From Ophioderma brevispina (taxonomy: Eukaryota > Echinodermata > Ophiuroidea > Amphilepidida > Ophiodermatidae), in assembly GCA_023653785.1 (NCBI GenBank), contig JAMKCH010051458.1:89268-153267 (forward strand): a stretch of 64,000 nt of DNA. The letters run 5' to 3'. The translations under genes and the position numbers were made by a program. The notes under the pieces were generated by a model, which made no database searches, had not been told where the DNA came from, and worked only from the letters and a program-made list of their open reading frames with translations. This document shows positions 1-12,120 of the stretch, in pieces (position 1 is the stretch's first letter; every line of letters begins with the position of its first letter).

Positions 1-383
1 CAACAACTAACAAGAAGATTTAATAAACTATTGAGTTTGGCAGACAATGGAAAATTTGACTTTCAACGTCAGCAATGTTTACTGTTATGCATGTTGGTTA
101 TACAACAACAACCATCATGAGTACCACATGAACGGAAAACCCGCAACAGTAATCAACAGACGAAAAAAAAAATCTTGAATACTGGATACAAGATGACCAA
201 GGTTTGTAAACATGTTTATAAGGCAACACGAAACAACCAACACTTGGGATGGTGCGTTCAAGTAAGGAATTCCTGAAATTCATACAGCGCGACAAGTCGC
301 TTATTAGCCCACACCTAATTACTTACTGCATCCAAGCATGGAGACCTCATCTAAGGAAAGACATGAAATAGTAGAAGCAAGTA
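1..383. other. No gene seen
   Basis: I see no exon, RNA gene or repeat structure here. It is AT-rich non-coding sequence upstream of the first SINE. Confidence 0.5.
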
Positions 384-690
384 CAGAGGGCACATGTTGG
401 TCCAGTGATACAACCACCACCACCGCCTCATGACCCAAAGGTCCTGGGGTCGAGTCCCGCTAAGGCCAATGTGTTGTCACTTGGGCAAGGCACTTTACCC
501 GCTTGCCTCCTACCCCGGTGCTAAATGGGGAGCTGTTTTAGAAATTGTCCATTGAGCGCCGCCCAAAAGGTTAAGTATGCCTTGCATTTGTAAGGCAGCT
601 GACAATTCCTAGTACAGCCGGAATCAATGTAACGTGCTTTGATACATTGTGGAAAAGTCTATAAAATGTCGACCTTTATTATTTACAGAG
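384..690 (+). repeat. tRNA-derived SINE, copy a
   Basis: The tRNA-like head has a Pol III A box (TGGTCCAGTGA, 398-408) and a B box (GGTCGAGTCCC, 449-459). It is followed by a body containing CTTGGGCAAGGCACTTTACC and an A/T-rich tail near 670-690. The same head and central motif recur on the minus strand at 18.75-19.07, 32.1-32.6 and 33.3-33.6 kb, so this is a dispersed SINE family. The central motif resembles the conserved domains shared by metazoan SINE superfamilies, but I cannot name which one. The element is degenerate and unlikely to be active. Confidence 0.75.
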
Positions 691-699
691 AAGAACAAC

Positions 700-1848
700 C
701 AAACTTATCAAGTATCGCGGGCATCTACCTTATGAAGAAAGACTTAAAAGCTTCATCTTATGACAATAGAAGATAGACAAATAAAAAAAAGAAGACATAC
801 CTAATTCAAGTTTATAGAATTTTCAACAATCATGTTGAGTCAAAAAGATTTACACTCGATTTGTTTGAATTTTTTCTTCACAGTGACAAATCTACCAAGA
901 TACCAACTAAGCTCATATAAAACTAGATTATGCCACCTACAGAGAATTTGATTTTTGAACTTTGCAATTGCGAAGTTATGTAATTGATAGAAAGGTCCCA
1001 CTTTTCACTCTTCCAGGGAATCACTGTTGTGGAATGGCCAGAGACTTTTGGTGAAGGCTACACACAAGTACACATCATGACAATTCTGTTCTGGATTTGT
1101 TAGCCTTTGTGTAAACCTTTATCAAGAAAATGTCACCCGATTTCTTTTCGGAAATCAATAACAAATTATAGAATCTTACAACACCCCAAATTTTGAAGAT
1201 TACTTCATAATGTTCGAAAATGTTCACATAATCTTTTTGTCGGACACTGAATGCAAATATGGTAAACAATCCTGCAATACAGTCGTTGACCCACCTTTTT
1301 CGACCGCTCCTCATAACGTTGGGGGGGGGTGGGGGCTACGTTGGGGTCGCAATATTTGAACACTCCTTCAACGTCCCTGCTGCCTTTTCCCGTTGCATCT
1401 CAATCCTTTGCTTTCCCTTCCCTCTTTTATTCTATTCCTTCTGCTTGTCCTCGTTTCCCTCTTTCTGCTGCTTTTATACCGCTAGCTTAATTTAGAACAA
1501 AATCAGGTTATTTAGATGACAGTAACTCAATGGCTTTTTTCTGCGTGGGACGTTAAGAAGTCTAATCTACAACCGTGGTCAATATGGTTTTTTGCCTGCT
1601 TTCCGTTAAGTTTACCATATCTGCATATGCTAAAAGGTAAACTTAAGATTTTTTTTACCAATGACTGGATATAATGTGCTATTGTTCTCATGTATAAAAA
1701 CAATTTCTAACTTGTTAGATATTTTTATATTTGATGTGAAATTCGAGTGTAATCTCTTTTTGATTCACCCGTTATAGACAAAACAACCCCATGCACAACA
1801 AACATCTTTCAGTTGCTCACAACCAGATCACAAAGGACACTCACTTAA
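700..1848. other. No gene seen
   Basis: Non-coding AT-rich sequence with an impure G run at 1321-1336. The short ORFs here have no recognisable similarity or splice context. Confidence 0.5.
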
Positions 1849-2178
1849 CGGGCATTTCGAATCCACAGCCGCGCGTCCCCCGCCGATTTACCAAAAAAGT
1901 TGAGATTTTCATATCACCGACCGTAAATATTAGTAATCCATGTGTGCCAATCTTACAGTGCAAATTCGGTCTGTCTGTAATAACTTCGCAATTTTGGGTA
2001 TTTCTGTCCGTACGACAGAAATTAAATACACAGGCCTATTGGACCGTGGGAAACGAGGGCATGTGCTCCATACACAAAACCGCAAAGTCGGATCACTAAA
2101 AGTTTGTGAATACACTTTTCTCAAGGCTATGCTATTGAACAATGAATAAAAAGAATGTGCTGGAATCACGATGCACCT
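1849..2178 (-). mobile_element. TTAA-flanked MITE, family T7 (330 bp)
   Basis: The element is flanked by TTAA at 1845-1848 and 2179-2182. Its ends are imperfect inverted repeats of AGGTGCATTTCGTGATTCC type; the left end reads as a degraded version and the right end as GGAATCACGATGCACCT. It has no coding capacity. An inverted copy of the same length lies at 57044-57370, and a fragment lies at 4540-4765. Confidence 0.75.
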
Positions 2179-2726
2179 TTAAAATCCAGAACGCATATGA
2201 GAATCGCGACATCAGAAATATTTCCTTCATTCAGCGAGTCATTCAGATTGGAAGAAACTTTCCACCATCGGCAGTCCATGACTAATCAAACAGATTACAT
2301 CCCATTTTTTGGGTTATGTCTAGGGTTCAAGAGCTCCTCGCCTTGCCGCACATTTTCTACCAAGATTGGAGGGTGCGGCCGCTTCAAAAGTTCATATACA
2401 TAAACAAAAACACCCACACATCATCTCTTGCAACTGGTGCACGTGGAACTTGGAACAAGTCTAGTGTGAAACATGACTTTAAGTGGTGCCATCGGTATAA
2501 GGGCGCAGGGCCGAGCTACTAGTAAAATTATTTAACTAATTTGAAATCTCAATTTTGAAAACGTAATATCCCCACAACGTAATATAAAACTTAATTTCCT
2601 CTGAACATTAAATAATTATGAATTCCAAAAGATTCCAATAAATTTTATACTGTTACTTATAGTATCTAGAGGCTATTACAGTTTTCTATTACGCACTTAG
2701 CCACGTCATCGTACGCCGTTCAATAA
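2179..2726. other. No gene seen
   Basis: Non-coding AT-rich stretch between a MITE and the repeated promoter-like block. No structure recognised. Confidence 0.5.
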
Positions 2727-3545
2727 TCATCAAGTGACCTCCTAAGGAAAATGTACGTCAACAAAACACCCAAACCAACCATGAGACGTTGAAAACAATG
2801 ACTCATACCCAGTTATGGCCACACTTAACCTATATAACCCAGGCGTATGAAACCCAGCTATCTCAGCGTCAAAGTGCCCTAAAGATCCCCGTATTGCTCG
2901 GGAGGCCGCCTGCCCCGGTTTGCCGCAAAAATGACGAACTGGAACGGGGTGCTGTCGCATACTAAGCAAAAATCTCCTTCTTTCGGACTTCTGATATTAA
3001 CCATATGACTGCTACGTCGTAGCCTTTCTGGAGTTTCTACTCTGGATTAACCACAACGGTCCTGGGCTGATTCTTGCCGTAGCGGCCCCGCTGCCACTGT
3101 GATGTGCTTAGGGGTTGGCAATAAGCTCTCGGGCCACCAGTACCTTGTCTGTCCTGCCTCGGAAGACACGGTAAGGATTCCCTGTGCTACTGCAATGTGG
3201 CACTCAAAAAACCGTTGGAAAAAGTCTCCGCATAGATGAGGTTTTTGGGGCCTTGAGAAATACATCCGTCGACCGAGTGACTCCAGTGCACCAGGAAAGT
3301 GCAATAACCAGACCACTACGACTTATCAACTGCGAATATAGTGACATCATTGATTTAAGAACCCGTGCTATGAAAAAGTTAGTGAATTGTAGATAGAGGC
3401 ACTGCTTATTTTGGAAAAGCCTTTATTGACACTTCACCATCTTTTTTAATAAGCGGGGTTTTGTTCGTTGAAGTTAGATCGTTGCTTGGTATGCGACAAC
3501 ACCTACTTCCGGGTTTAAGGTTTGCAAATCACCGGTAAAGGTCTC
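2727..3545 (+). repeat. Repeated block P, copy 1 (unidentified)
   Basis: This roughly 800 bp sequence is repeated in the same orientation at 34108-34862, where it is better preserved. It is notably more GC-rich than its surroundings between about 2870 and 3330. Copy 2 carries a CCAAT-like box and a TATATAAA box, both degraded here. No continuous reading frame is conserved between the two copies, because indels shift every frame. It could be a promoter-bearing retroelement part (such as an LTR), a non-coding RNA gene or a decayed gene duplicate. Confidence 0.55.
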
Positions 3546-3723
3546 GCGTTATTTACGCAATATTTCGGTTTATCCCCGTATTTCACAAAATTACAACTCA
3601 ACAGATCATTGTCGTAAACATCCTGAAAATTTGTGGCTTCCAGCACGAAACACACCTCCCGGCCCCCACTCCATCATTTCCTGACATATTTTCAAGCTTC
3701 CTGTAATACATACATTTCATTAA

Positions 3724-4075
3724 AGGGGCAAAAAAGAATTTTTAAAGTGTCTCAAAAATGTGAAAATTCGTGATTTTTGCACTGGGTGTAAAGCATCTCT
3801 ATCAATATCTCCCATCTGAACGGATAAGCCCAGAACTGTTTCTTTGGTACACAAATATGCCACGGTGACATATCTTATTTCCTATAGGAGCAAATATGGA
3901 ATTAGGCTTATGTTTTTCCTTTGAAATATAAGTATATACGATCACCTTTATATTTTCATTTTAAGTTATCTTCTGTAACCAAATTAAAAGGTAGGAATCT
4001 ATTGGTTGTCTAATCTGTGAAATCGCTACGTATCACAGAAAATATGGATGACTTGCAAATCCTCCTTGTTGATCT
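3724..4075 (-). mobile_element. TTAA-flanked MITE, family T1 (352 bp)
   Basis: TTAA lies at 3720-3723 and 4076-4079. The interior matches other T1 copies, including the marker GTTTCTTTGGTACA and a GGAGCAAATA block. The terminal repeats are worn. This copy is in reverse orientation to those at 37819, 39745 and 43235. Confidence 0.7.
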
Positions 4076-4539
4076 TTAAATTAGAATTTGACAGGAAAGG
4101 CTGGCATCACACGTTCAAGCGGAAATCAGAATTTCCCAAGAGCTTCCCGTGTTCAATACGCCAACAACCATTAAGTTCGCTTCATGAATCACGTTAAGGT
4201 TGGGAAAAAACGTACATGCATATGGCTGTTGCCCTTACAGAAACCCTACTTACGTCTTTCAAATCATCAAATTCATACTGCCAACCGAAATAATGTACTT
4301 CATAACATTGGAAAAACTACATGTATAACGCACTGCACAGTAATTGTAAGTACCCGTATTGTTATAAGAACTACGGGAACTCTGATTTAAACGGGAGCCA
4401 GCCTTGAATTTTCAGAGTTACGGGTCAATTGACCTTTAGGTACTTGTCAACTTGTAAACTAATTTATGGTATTAAAATGTCAAATTTTGAGCCAATTTAT
4501 CAAAATTGTGGTATAATAGCTCCATATTTTGTGTTTAAA

Positions 4540-4765
4540 CCTACAAAAGCAGCCGTTTACAGGTGCATTTCTTGATTCCAGCCCCTTCTGGTTTTTATTA
4601 GCGTTCACTAGACATCCTGAAATTGAGACACGCTTATTCACAAAATTTTGCGTTGATTCCGATCTTTGCGGGATTAGGATATAATTACTTGCTTCCCTCC
4701 GGTCCTTCTGTCCTTTACGGACAGAAAATCGTTCAGATAACAAATTGAAAATAATAACTTTCAAG
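4540..4765 (+). repeat. Fragment of MITE family T7
   Basis: The sequence from GGTGCATTTCTTGATTCC to TTTACGGACAGAAAAT parallels the element at 57044-57370 in the same orientation. The distal terminal repeat is not recognisable, so this is a truncated or diverged copy. Confidence 0.6.
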
Positions 4766-4842
4766 TATGCATGACGGCACCAGATTCGAAATCACGTGAA
4801 AAATTGTATTTCAAATGAGGATAAACCAACCTCTTATCACTC

Positions 4843-5868
4843 TTAATAAATGTTTCAATAAAAAACCCGTTTCTTGCCTGTATTTTCACCCTAGCACTTC
4901 TAATGTTTCTATATAGAACCTAAAAAGTTCAATGAGAACGTTCTAAATTTAGATAGTCCTAGAATGTTCTGCTTTCAACAGTAATTTTGGGAAACAGGTT
5001 AAGCAATGGTGGAAGGCAGTGATTGCAACTTTTGTTCTAAAATAATTTTTGTGCCAATAAATTATTTCTCTGTTCACTACCAAACCCTCTGAAGGTGCTT
5101 TGTTTTAGGGTTCCGAGATTAAGGTTAACAAAAACCATTTTCTTGGCTACAGAACCCGTTTTTTTGGGTCTAGGAAACTCTAACAATCCTCACGGGGTTC
5201 GTACAAGAACCCAAGGTCTTGTACCAAGAAAATGTTCTTGTAGAACTTTATAACTATAGGAATCCCTTAAATGGATGGTATAAAGCACCCTTCTGAGACG
5301 GGCCGTAGTTCTTGGTTATAACAAGAAAGAAAAAATTGGGGGGGCTGAAATTATTTGTTGGACTCAGAAGGTTTTCCCCCCCCCACGCGGCCTTTCATGT
5401 TGCTTAACTTACCGTTCAAATAGATGTGACACATACCTAAAAGAAAGGCCTATTTTAAATTTGGAAGGTTCTTCGTATACCTTTTTTTTTTATGTGTGGC
5501 AAGGTGGATCAGCCGCTCGCCACCAAAGCTAGGTTGTGGGTTCACCCCCCGCTTTCGCCAATGTTGTTTTTGCCTTGGCAAGTCCTTTACCCTCGCTTTT
5601 CCTCTCGCCACCCGAGAGTTAACAAATAGGTACCGGACATATGCTTGGGAATGCAAAACAGACTCGCTTGTGCGGGAGGAGTGGCGACCCCCCCCAGCAA
5701 CATATAATAGGGAGCTGGCCCAAACGCCCCAATGACAGAGAGCTGGGCAACTCCGCCTGCGTGCGCACCATTTGCATTTGCATAACTTTTTAGGTTCTTT
5801 GATAGAACCTTAGCACTGATTAGGGTGAAAATACTGGACAAAAAGGGTTCTATGTAGAACCTTTATTA
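4843..5868. mobile_element. ~1 kb inverted-repeat element with GGTTCTATATAGAACC motifs
   Basis: The left end (about 4843-4930) and right end (about 5773-5868) are inverted repeats of roughly 75-90 bp sharing TGTATTTTCACCCTA and AGAACCTAAAAAGTT. The interior is full of short GGTTCT/AGAACC palindromic pieces, which also occur at 8.7-8.9 kb. No transposase is seen, so it is non-autonomous. A SINE (5495-5735) sits inside the right half, so this element is older than that insertion. Confidence 0.6.
5495..5735 (+). repeat. tRNA-derived SINE, copy b (nested)
   Basis: The A-box-like TGGCAAGGTGGATC (about 5497-5510) and B-box-like GGGTTCACCCC (5538-5548) are followed by a GCCTTGGCAAGTCCTTTACCC motif, matching the central motif of SINE copy a. 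It lies inside the inverted-repeat element at 4843-5868. Its tRNA head differs from the others, so it may belong to a related subfamily. Confidence 0.6.
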
Positions 5869-5870
5869 TA

Positions 5871-5907
5871 CTAGCGGGAGGCCCGCGCTTCGCGCGGCTC
5901 CCGCTAG
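5871..5907. repeat. GC-rich hairpin with TTCG loop
   Basis: CTAGCGGGAGG and its mirror CTCCCGCTAG pair around a GCGC-TTCG core, giving a near-perfect 37 nt hairpin in AT-rich DNA. It abuts the right end of the element at 4843-5868. Hairpins like this occur near the ends of some transposons, such as Helitrons, but no matching 5' end was found. It could also be a stand-alone hairpin repeat. Confidence 0.6.
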
Positions 5908-7750
5908 TTGATAAACAGGAGCGATCAACTGAAACTGAAGCGAATCACTAAGAAGTGACACACTATGGCGAGACCACCGCAACAAACCCGTAACCCTGAC
6001 TTTAGGACTCCCCGTTTGTTGCAATTTTGTATTTTTAAACACTTTATACTCAATTCCCGTGCCTATCATATCTATAGCTCCTGTATTACCGATTTTCTAC
6101 GAATTTTAACTGAATATTTGATCCGTAAACTTTTGCGTATGTTAGTTAATTTTATTTTTTCCGTATTATTTAAAATAATAAACTCAATATTTAATCCCGT
6201 AGAGTTCCGTGTACTTTGTCTCAAAGACTCCTCCCCTTGGGGTAACCCGTGTTCCGTATTTCCACCTATTTTTCTCACAACTCCCCAAACTCCAGTACAC
6301 CATATTCTCGCATCCTGTAGTTTTACCCCCCCCCCCGGCCCCCCGTCACAACATCCAGTATCGTATCATTTGATTCCTCGTCGTTGCAGCATATACTTAG
6401 GCCTACCTACTTTCTATTTCTACAATATTAAACGTCAGATTTCATCCCGTAAGTTTTCTGTATAGTGTTTTAAACTTTTTTTCTTCTCAAAACTCCACAC
6501 ATATTTTTCTCTTAACTCCTCAAACTCCCATATAAAAGTTTCTCGCCACCCCCTGCAGAATGCCCTCCACCCCCGTCACACTTTACTAATCGTAATTTTT
6601 TATTCATTTTAGTTTTGCAGCATATCCTATATCTTAGGCCTATTTCTAAAAAATAAAAAATTTCTAAAATTAAGAAATTTCATCCCGTATTTCCATTCCG
6701 TATATTTTATTTTTTCTTCGTCTCCAACTCCGTCCGGATAACACTATTCCTTTAAAAATTAAATATTAACATTTACAATCAACAATATCACGCACCATGC
6801 TACAACTACACCAATTTGCTGTACAACACCCGAACGGTAGTTTTTACCGGAACTACCCATTACACAAAATGCGGAGTGATAGTGGTTGCTCCCACACCAC
6901 AAAAAACAATGAAACGTCCTTAAAATACACTAAAATTATACACTTTCTCCCTCTCTGTTTTTGGCGTCGCCTCGTGACACTTATGATTCACAGGGGTAAG
7001 ATGAAAACTTTTCAAAATATTGTACTCCTTTTTGATATAAATTCCTTTTATCCGTGGGCCCGGGGCTCGAGATTAAAGTGACGGGTGATTTGTGGGCCGA
7101 CAATTAAACCATGGGGGTATTTCAGCCGATGATAGGCAGGACACAGAAACAAAAGGTTATTCGTGAGATCCCAAAAAGGAGGATAAATCAGTGAAGACCC
7201 AGGCAAAAAATGGGCGAAACACTGAAGGACATTGCATAAAAATTGTCAATATTCTTGTAAAAATGTTAAACAATTCAGAAAAAACTTGCAATAAGTTAGA
7301 TTGCGGGGGAAAAATTCAACATTCTAGTCTCAGCTCCAACAAGGGTCTTAGAGTACTGATCAAGTAATTGATTGAAAGGGGTCCATTGGGTACAAGGCAA
7401 AATAAAAGATGGGTCGGCGTAGAGCGCGTTGAAAAAGAAGGGTCAATATGTGGCCACCCAGCCCTCATCTATTATCACCGATACCAGTACGGGAGTCCCC
7501 CTCGGTCAAAATCCTAATCGGGCATACAACAGCGCCACACCAATATTAGAGCCTACAATTTCTCCCGCGGGGGGGGGGGGGGGGGTAGGGGGCACTCATA
7601 ATATTGCGGCCCTTTTTAATTTTTTTTTTTTTTATTATTAAGAAGAGTGAAACTTTGTTCTTGCTCTTGGTAAGTTAATTTTTGTTGATTTTTTCAAATT
7701 CCCAAACTCCCCCCTCTTTTCAATTAAATGGGTGTCCTCTTTCAAATTAA
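5908..7750. other. No gene seen; CCCGTA-rich stretch and homopolymers
   Basis: From about 5985 to 6740 the motif CCCGTA/TTCCGTA recurs at irregular spacing, which looks like a decayed repeat. A 166-codon ORF (5965-6465) lies in it but has no recognisable domain and a composition driven by the repeat. Long G (7569-7585) and T (about 7620-7633) runs follow. No exon was recognised. Confidence 0.5.
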
Positions 7751-8244
7751 GGGCGCACCCAGTAAATAACTGCCAAACTGCCCCATTGAAATACAACGCA
7801 AAGTATACCGTTTGAAATCGAGTATTTCGATAACTCAGCGCACATTTGGCCATACAAGTTGATATATCAATGAATTACAATCGATGAAGCACTTTAACAA
7901 TGTTTTCAATGTATGGGGGGGGGGGTCTTCCGATCGTTTTCCATACCGAACCCTACCAAATAGCGACGGCCATTCCGACCCGTTTTTCGAGCTGCAAACG
8001 TCATTTACGACACCCCATCTTCATCAACCGAGGGCCTACTCTCTCCGTGAAATCAAAATTTTTAAATTTTATCGTATCCAATTTGTTACAGACACATGTA
8101 CCTTTTATTTGAAACGTAATATGGCACTACAGATCATCACAAACTCGCCAGGACGTACAACATCTCAAAATTAGCACAATGTTTTTACCGGAAGTAAAAC
8201 CACTGTACACGGAAATGCTTGGTGATTTAGGAATTGTGCTCCCT
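7751..8244 (+). mobile_element. TTAA-flanked MITE, family T8, copy 1
   Basis: The left end TTAA-GGGCGCACC (TTAA at 7747-7750) and right end near GTGCTCCCTT are imperfect inverted repeats. The interior matches 10975-11457 along its length (for example CAGTAAATAACTGCC, CCGAGGGCCTACT and TATGGCACTACAGA). The two copies differ by many substitutions and small indels. Confidence 0.65.
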
Positions 8245-9545
8245 TCGACACAACAAAATTTTACGATTTTACCAAAAACATATATCTATATATAAATATT
8301 ATTTTGCACACTTGTTGAAATTTCTTCACAGCGATTACTACTGCCGTTCGGCAAATATCATGTTTAAACCGTACTATGATACCGCATTTTTTCCGAAAAG
8401 CGCTAGCGATCCGCGGCGGCATATGCACCAGATGAGCCGAATAAAAGGCCAAGTGTTATTGTCGGGCCGGAAGAAAAATTGAACAATACCACACACCTTA
8501 AAAGAAAGTGGAATGGTGCAATTTATACCTATATCGTGAAAATATTAAATAAAATTAAATAAACCTCATTCCTAAAAGTAAATAAGTTATTTTTCTAAAT
8601 TAAAATATAAAAAGTAAAATTTCACCATGTTAGAAATATTACATTTACACTTATTTTCATTTAAGCTTCATCTTTTTGCTACGCTCGCACGCTATTGACA
8701 TCACCAGAGAACATGTAACTCTAATAGAAAAAGTGGAACCTAGACCTTATTTTGCTCTCATAATAGAACCCTTCTTTCAAATAGATTCTAAAAAAAGCGA
8801 AATAAAGTTCTGCAAGCTCAAACACATTTGGAACCCAGTTTGAGTGGGGTTCATAAGAACTAAAACAAGAAGTTCGAAGACGAACTTTTCATTTAGAGTG
8901 GGTCAAAAGAAATGATTAAGACACCCATCCTCTATCCACGCAAAACTAATTTGCGATAGAGGCAGAGGGGTGCGATGCCAGGGAGGACTCCTATTATGAA
9001 ATCGTGGTTAGCCTGATGACATTAATTCAACTTAAGATAATGCAGCACGAGAAAAGTGGAAAAGGGGGGGGGGGGTGCCATGTCTGGGGTAGGCTATAGC
9101 CTATAAAGCCGTTGGGCACATTTTGGGGTTAGGGTAGGCATTCTAAAGACAATGCTATAAACATTGATTTTCTTCACAAAGACTTCAAATGACTATATTT
9201 TTTTTCCTTTACCTTTAACGATTCGGCCATCAAGTGGTTACAATAACTCCCTGGCTTACTGTATCACGCACCATTTTTGAATATTATGCAAGGGCGTAGA
9301 CTTTGTGTAGTGATCATTTCGATCGTGGTAAAAGGTATCAAAAGCTGATTCCAGTTGACATAGGTAACGACGGATTACACGTACACTTCGCTACGAATCA
9401 AGTAAGCAAATCATGATAAATAGGCCTCAATGAGAAAGAAAAGGGTCCCTTTGGTGACAGATAAATGGAAATACGTCGAACGGGTGTTCGTATTTACGCG
9501 ATGCGTAAAATATGTCCCGCCGAATATCCGCGATCACTACATGCA
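8245..9545. other. No gene seen
   Basis: AT-rich non-coding DNA. At 8730-8900 there are several GAACC/GGTTC pieces related to the element at 4843-5868. A G run lies at 9065-9075. No exon was recognised. Confidence 0.5.
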
Positions 9546-9548
9546 TAA

Positions 9549-9835
9549 ATGGTCACTCTACCCCCACCCCTCCCCAAAACCAGTAACAAACGCCCACTCT
9601 CAACTCAATACCCCACCCCCTGCCAGAAACCCACCCCTCCCCTCAACACTCCCGCACATCCACCCTCAAACCCCATGCAGCACAACATCCCACCCCCATC
9701 CCCACCCCACAACTCCCCCAACACATTTCCCTCCCCCTCCCACACTCTACAACACCCCCCCACCCCCTCCCCAACACCCCGCAATACCTAACCACCTGAC
9801 ACCCCATCTGTCCCCCAACACCCCACCCCCTCCCG
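9549..9835. repeat. C-rich low-complexity tract
   Basis: The plus strand is almost all C with A and T interruptions (CCCCACCCC-type), with strong strand asymmetry over nearly 290 bp. Overlapping ORFs on both strands are by-products of this composition. Confidence 0.85.
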
Positions 9836-10974
9836 TGGTGCATAGTAGTCCTCATGTAGCTAAGGAATTTTGCCTATCTGACATAACGTTTCAGAGATAC
9901 AGCAATTACGCATAATTAATTAGCATCATTTGCATACCTAGGCCGCCGGCCGCATATATCACATACTTTCAAATGCAGTAAAGATGTGGCGCCGGATACG
10001 CTTTCATGCAAGCACCAGGAATTTTGAGTATCCATGTACAGTGTCAAAATATAGCATTACTCTGATTTTTATTTTTTGCATATTAATTCGCTCATTTGCA
10101 TACTCAATTTGTCCGAAATACGCCCCACTTAATCATTCGAAAACTGTTCACCCGCGTCCTCCACCAAGTTATATCATTTATATGTCTTACGTACTCCAGA
10201 AAACTTGTAAACAAGCCTTTGCAGGAACATTTTCAGAAATTATGCAAATTAGATACCTAATTAGCATATTTTTACGCCCAAAATCTATCAGGCATGTCAA
10301 GATCTCACCCACCCGCTTCTTCCCAATGACATCATTCTTCGCCCTTACAAACTCCAGATAAATCGTTACAACTGGGTTAACATTTTTTTCACAGACGACG
10401 GACGAACGGACGGACGGACAGACAGACAACGACGCTGCTCATTTTATAGTCCCCGGGTCCGAACTTCTTCGGGGCGGGACAATAAGTGTCCTGGTGGTTA
10501 TCAAGAATGTGTTTTGAAAATACGGGAACTTTGTGGTATGACGCGTGATGGAAAGGGCGGGGTGGGGGTAAACAGTAATGATACGCGAATGGATACCTTT
10601 CTTTTCTGTCCCCCCCCACCCCCCCACGACGTTTTGGATCCGAGCTGTACGCATAGGGCGAATATTAAAAGGGGTATCAGGTTTGGAGCATCCTGTATGG
10701 GCCTTCGAATAGCTCAATACGATCAAACCTATGTTGAACCCATTCAAACTCGTGGTATAGCCCTAGGCTAAGCCCCGGGCTAGCCCTAGGCCCTGCCGGC
10801 CAAGCCTAAGTTTTACATTTACGGCACCACAAGGCAGTCATACGGAGATTTTGATCTTATTTATGATCCTGGTATGTTTGAATGGTGTTTTTGTTATCTT
10901 TCAGCAAAATATGATATTTTATGGCGAAAGAGTATTTGCTCTAACTTTCCTGCGTAACACCAATATGTTTTCAA
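9836..10974. other. No gene; ATTTGCAT-rich stretch and GGAC microsatellite
   Basis: 9910-10270 repeats ATTTGCATA and ATTAATT-type motifs, suggesting a decayed repeat. A GGAC/GACA microsatellite lies at about 10397-10428. A CCTAGG/CCCGGG-rich palindromic patch lies at 10757-10795. No coding signal was recognised. Confidence 0.5.
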
Positions 10975-11457
10975 AGGTGCGCTCCACCAGTAAATAACTG
11001 CCCCCATTGAAATACACCAAAGTATACCTGTTTTTGAAAAGCGAGATTTCGATTCAAGCGGGCAACGTAACATTGGCATACACGTTATATATCAATGAAT
11101 TGCAAATCGATGACCTTTGAACATATGTTCAAATGTAGGGGGCTTCCGATTCGTTTTTCCGATACGAGACCCTATATAGCGACCGTGCCATTTCCCACCC
11201 GTTTTCGAGCCTCAAAACTCATTTCCTGACCGATCCGATCTTCCTACAAAACCGAGGGCCTACTTCTCCGTGAAAATCAAATTTTAAATTTAATCGTACC
11301 CAATGTGTTAAATACAACATTACCTTTTATTTTGAAACATAATATGGCACTACAGACCTTCACAAACTCGCCAAGGATCCGTAAAACCATCTCAAAATTA
11401 GCACTGTTAGTAACAGCCCATTACATATAAGTGGTTTGATTTAGTGTTGTGCGCCCC
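10975..11457 (+). mobile_element. TTAA-flanked MITE, family T8, copy 2
   Basis: The left end AGGTGCGCTCCACC and right end GTTGTGCGCCCC-TTAA (TTAA at 11458-11461) form a short imperfect inverted repeat; the left target is worn. It is about 480 bp long, non-coding and collinear with 7751-8244. Confidence 0.65.
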
Positions 11458-12120
11458 TTAATGGTGTGCCCCAGTGTTAAATATTGGACAATCAGTCCTT
11501 TCAAATAAGTTCCTACACAGTTACCAATTTTTAACGAGAGTTTAGTACATTGTTTTATTTATCAGACTGATTTGTTGATATGGTGTGGTGAAACTACGTC
11601 CATGCTGCATATTTTTAAAAACTTGATATTTTTTGCACATTTTACTTGCGACCAGCGAGGAGACGCCCATTACCATTATTACTTCGCAACGCGACGTAAC
11701 GCGACGCGACTTGACTTGACGTGAAGGCGTATATTAGATCATAAGCGTGTTTTTTTATTCCATTGAATGACTTACAACCACAGAGAAACTCCATCGTAGC
11801 ATTGAAGCCAATCTTTCCATGAAACACGTTTGGCATGATAAACAAGAAAAAAAGTTGTTTTTTGAGTTTGTGTTCAATTTAAGTGACAAGGATGAGATTT
11901 TATTTTAGGATCCAAATTTCTCAATTGCACTTTGATCGGTTGTAGACCCACCGAGAACGGTTTCGAATGTTTTAAATTGTAACGCTCCATTTCCTTGGAG
12001 TTTGGGCATCAAAATTGAAGCAATCACTGTATTAACCCTGTCTTGTTATACCCAGTATTACTTGGATGCACACTTAAAAATACGGGTTCATCCTTCATGT
12101 AAGACATCATTGATGGTGAC

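Noticed and set aside
5965..6465. 166-codon ORF
   Set aside because: Composition follows a CCCGTA-rich decayed repeat, with no domain and no supporting splice or start context.
9430..9915. 161-codon proline/histidine-rich ORF
   Set aside because: Produced by the C-rich low-complexity tract; another frame and the opposite strand are open too.
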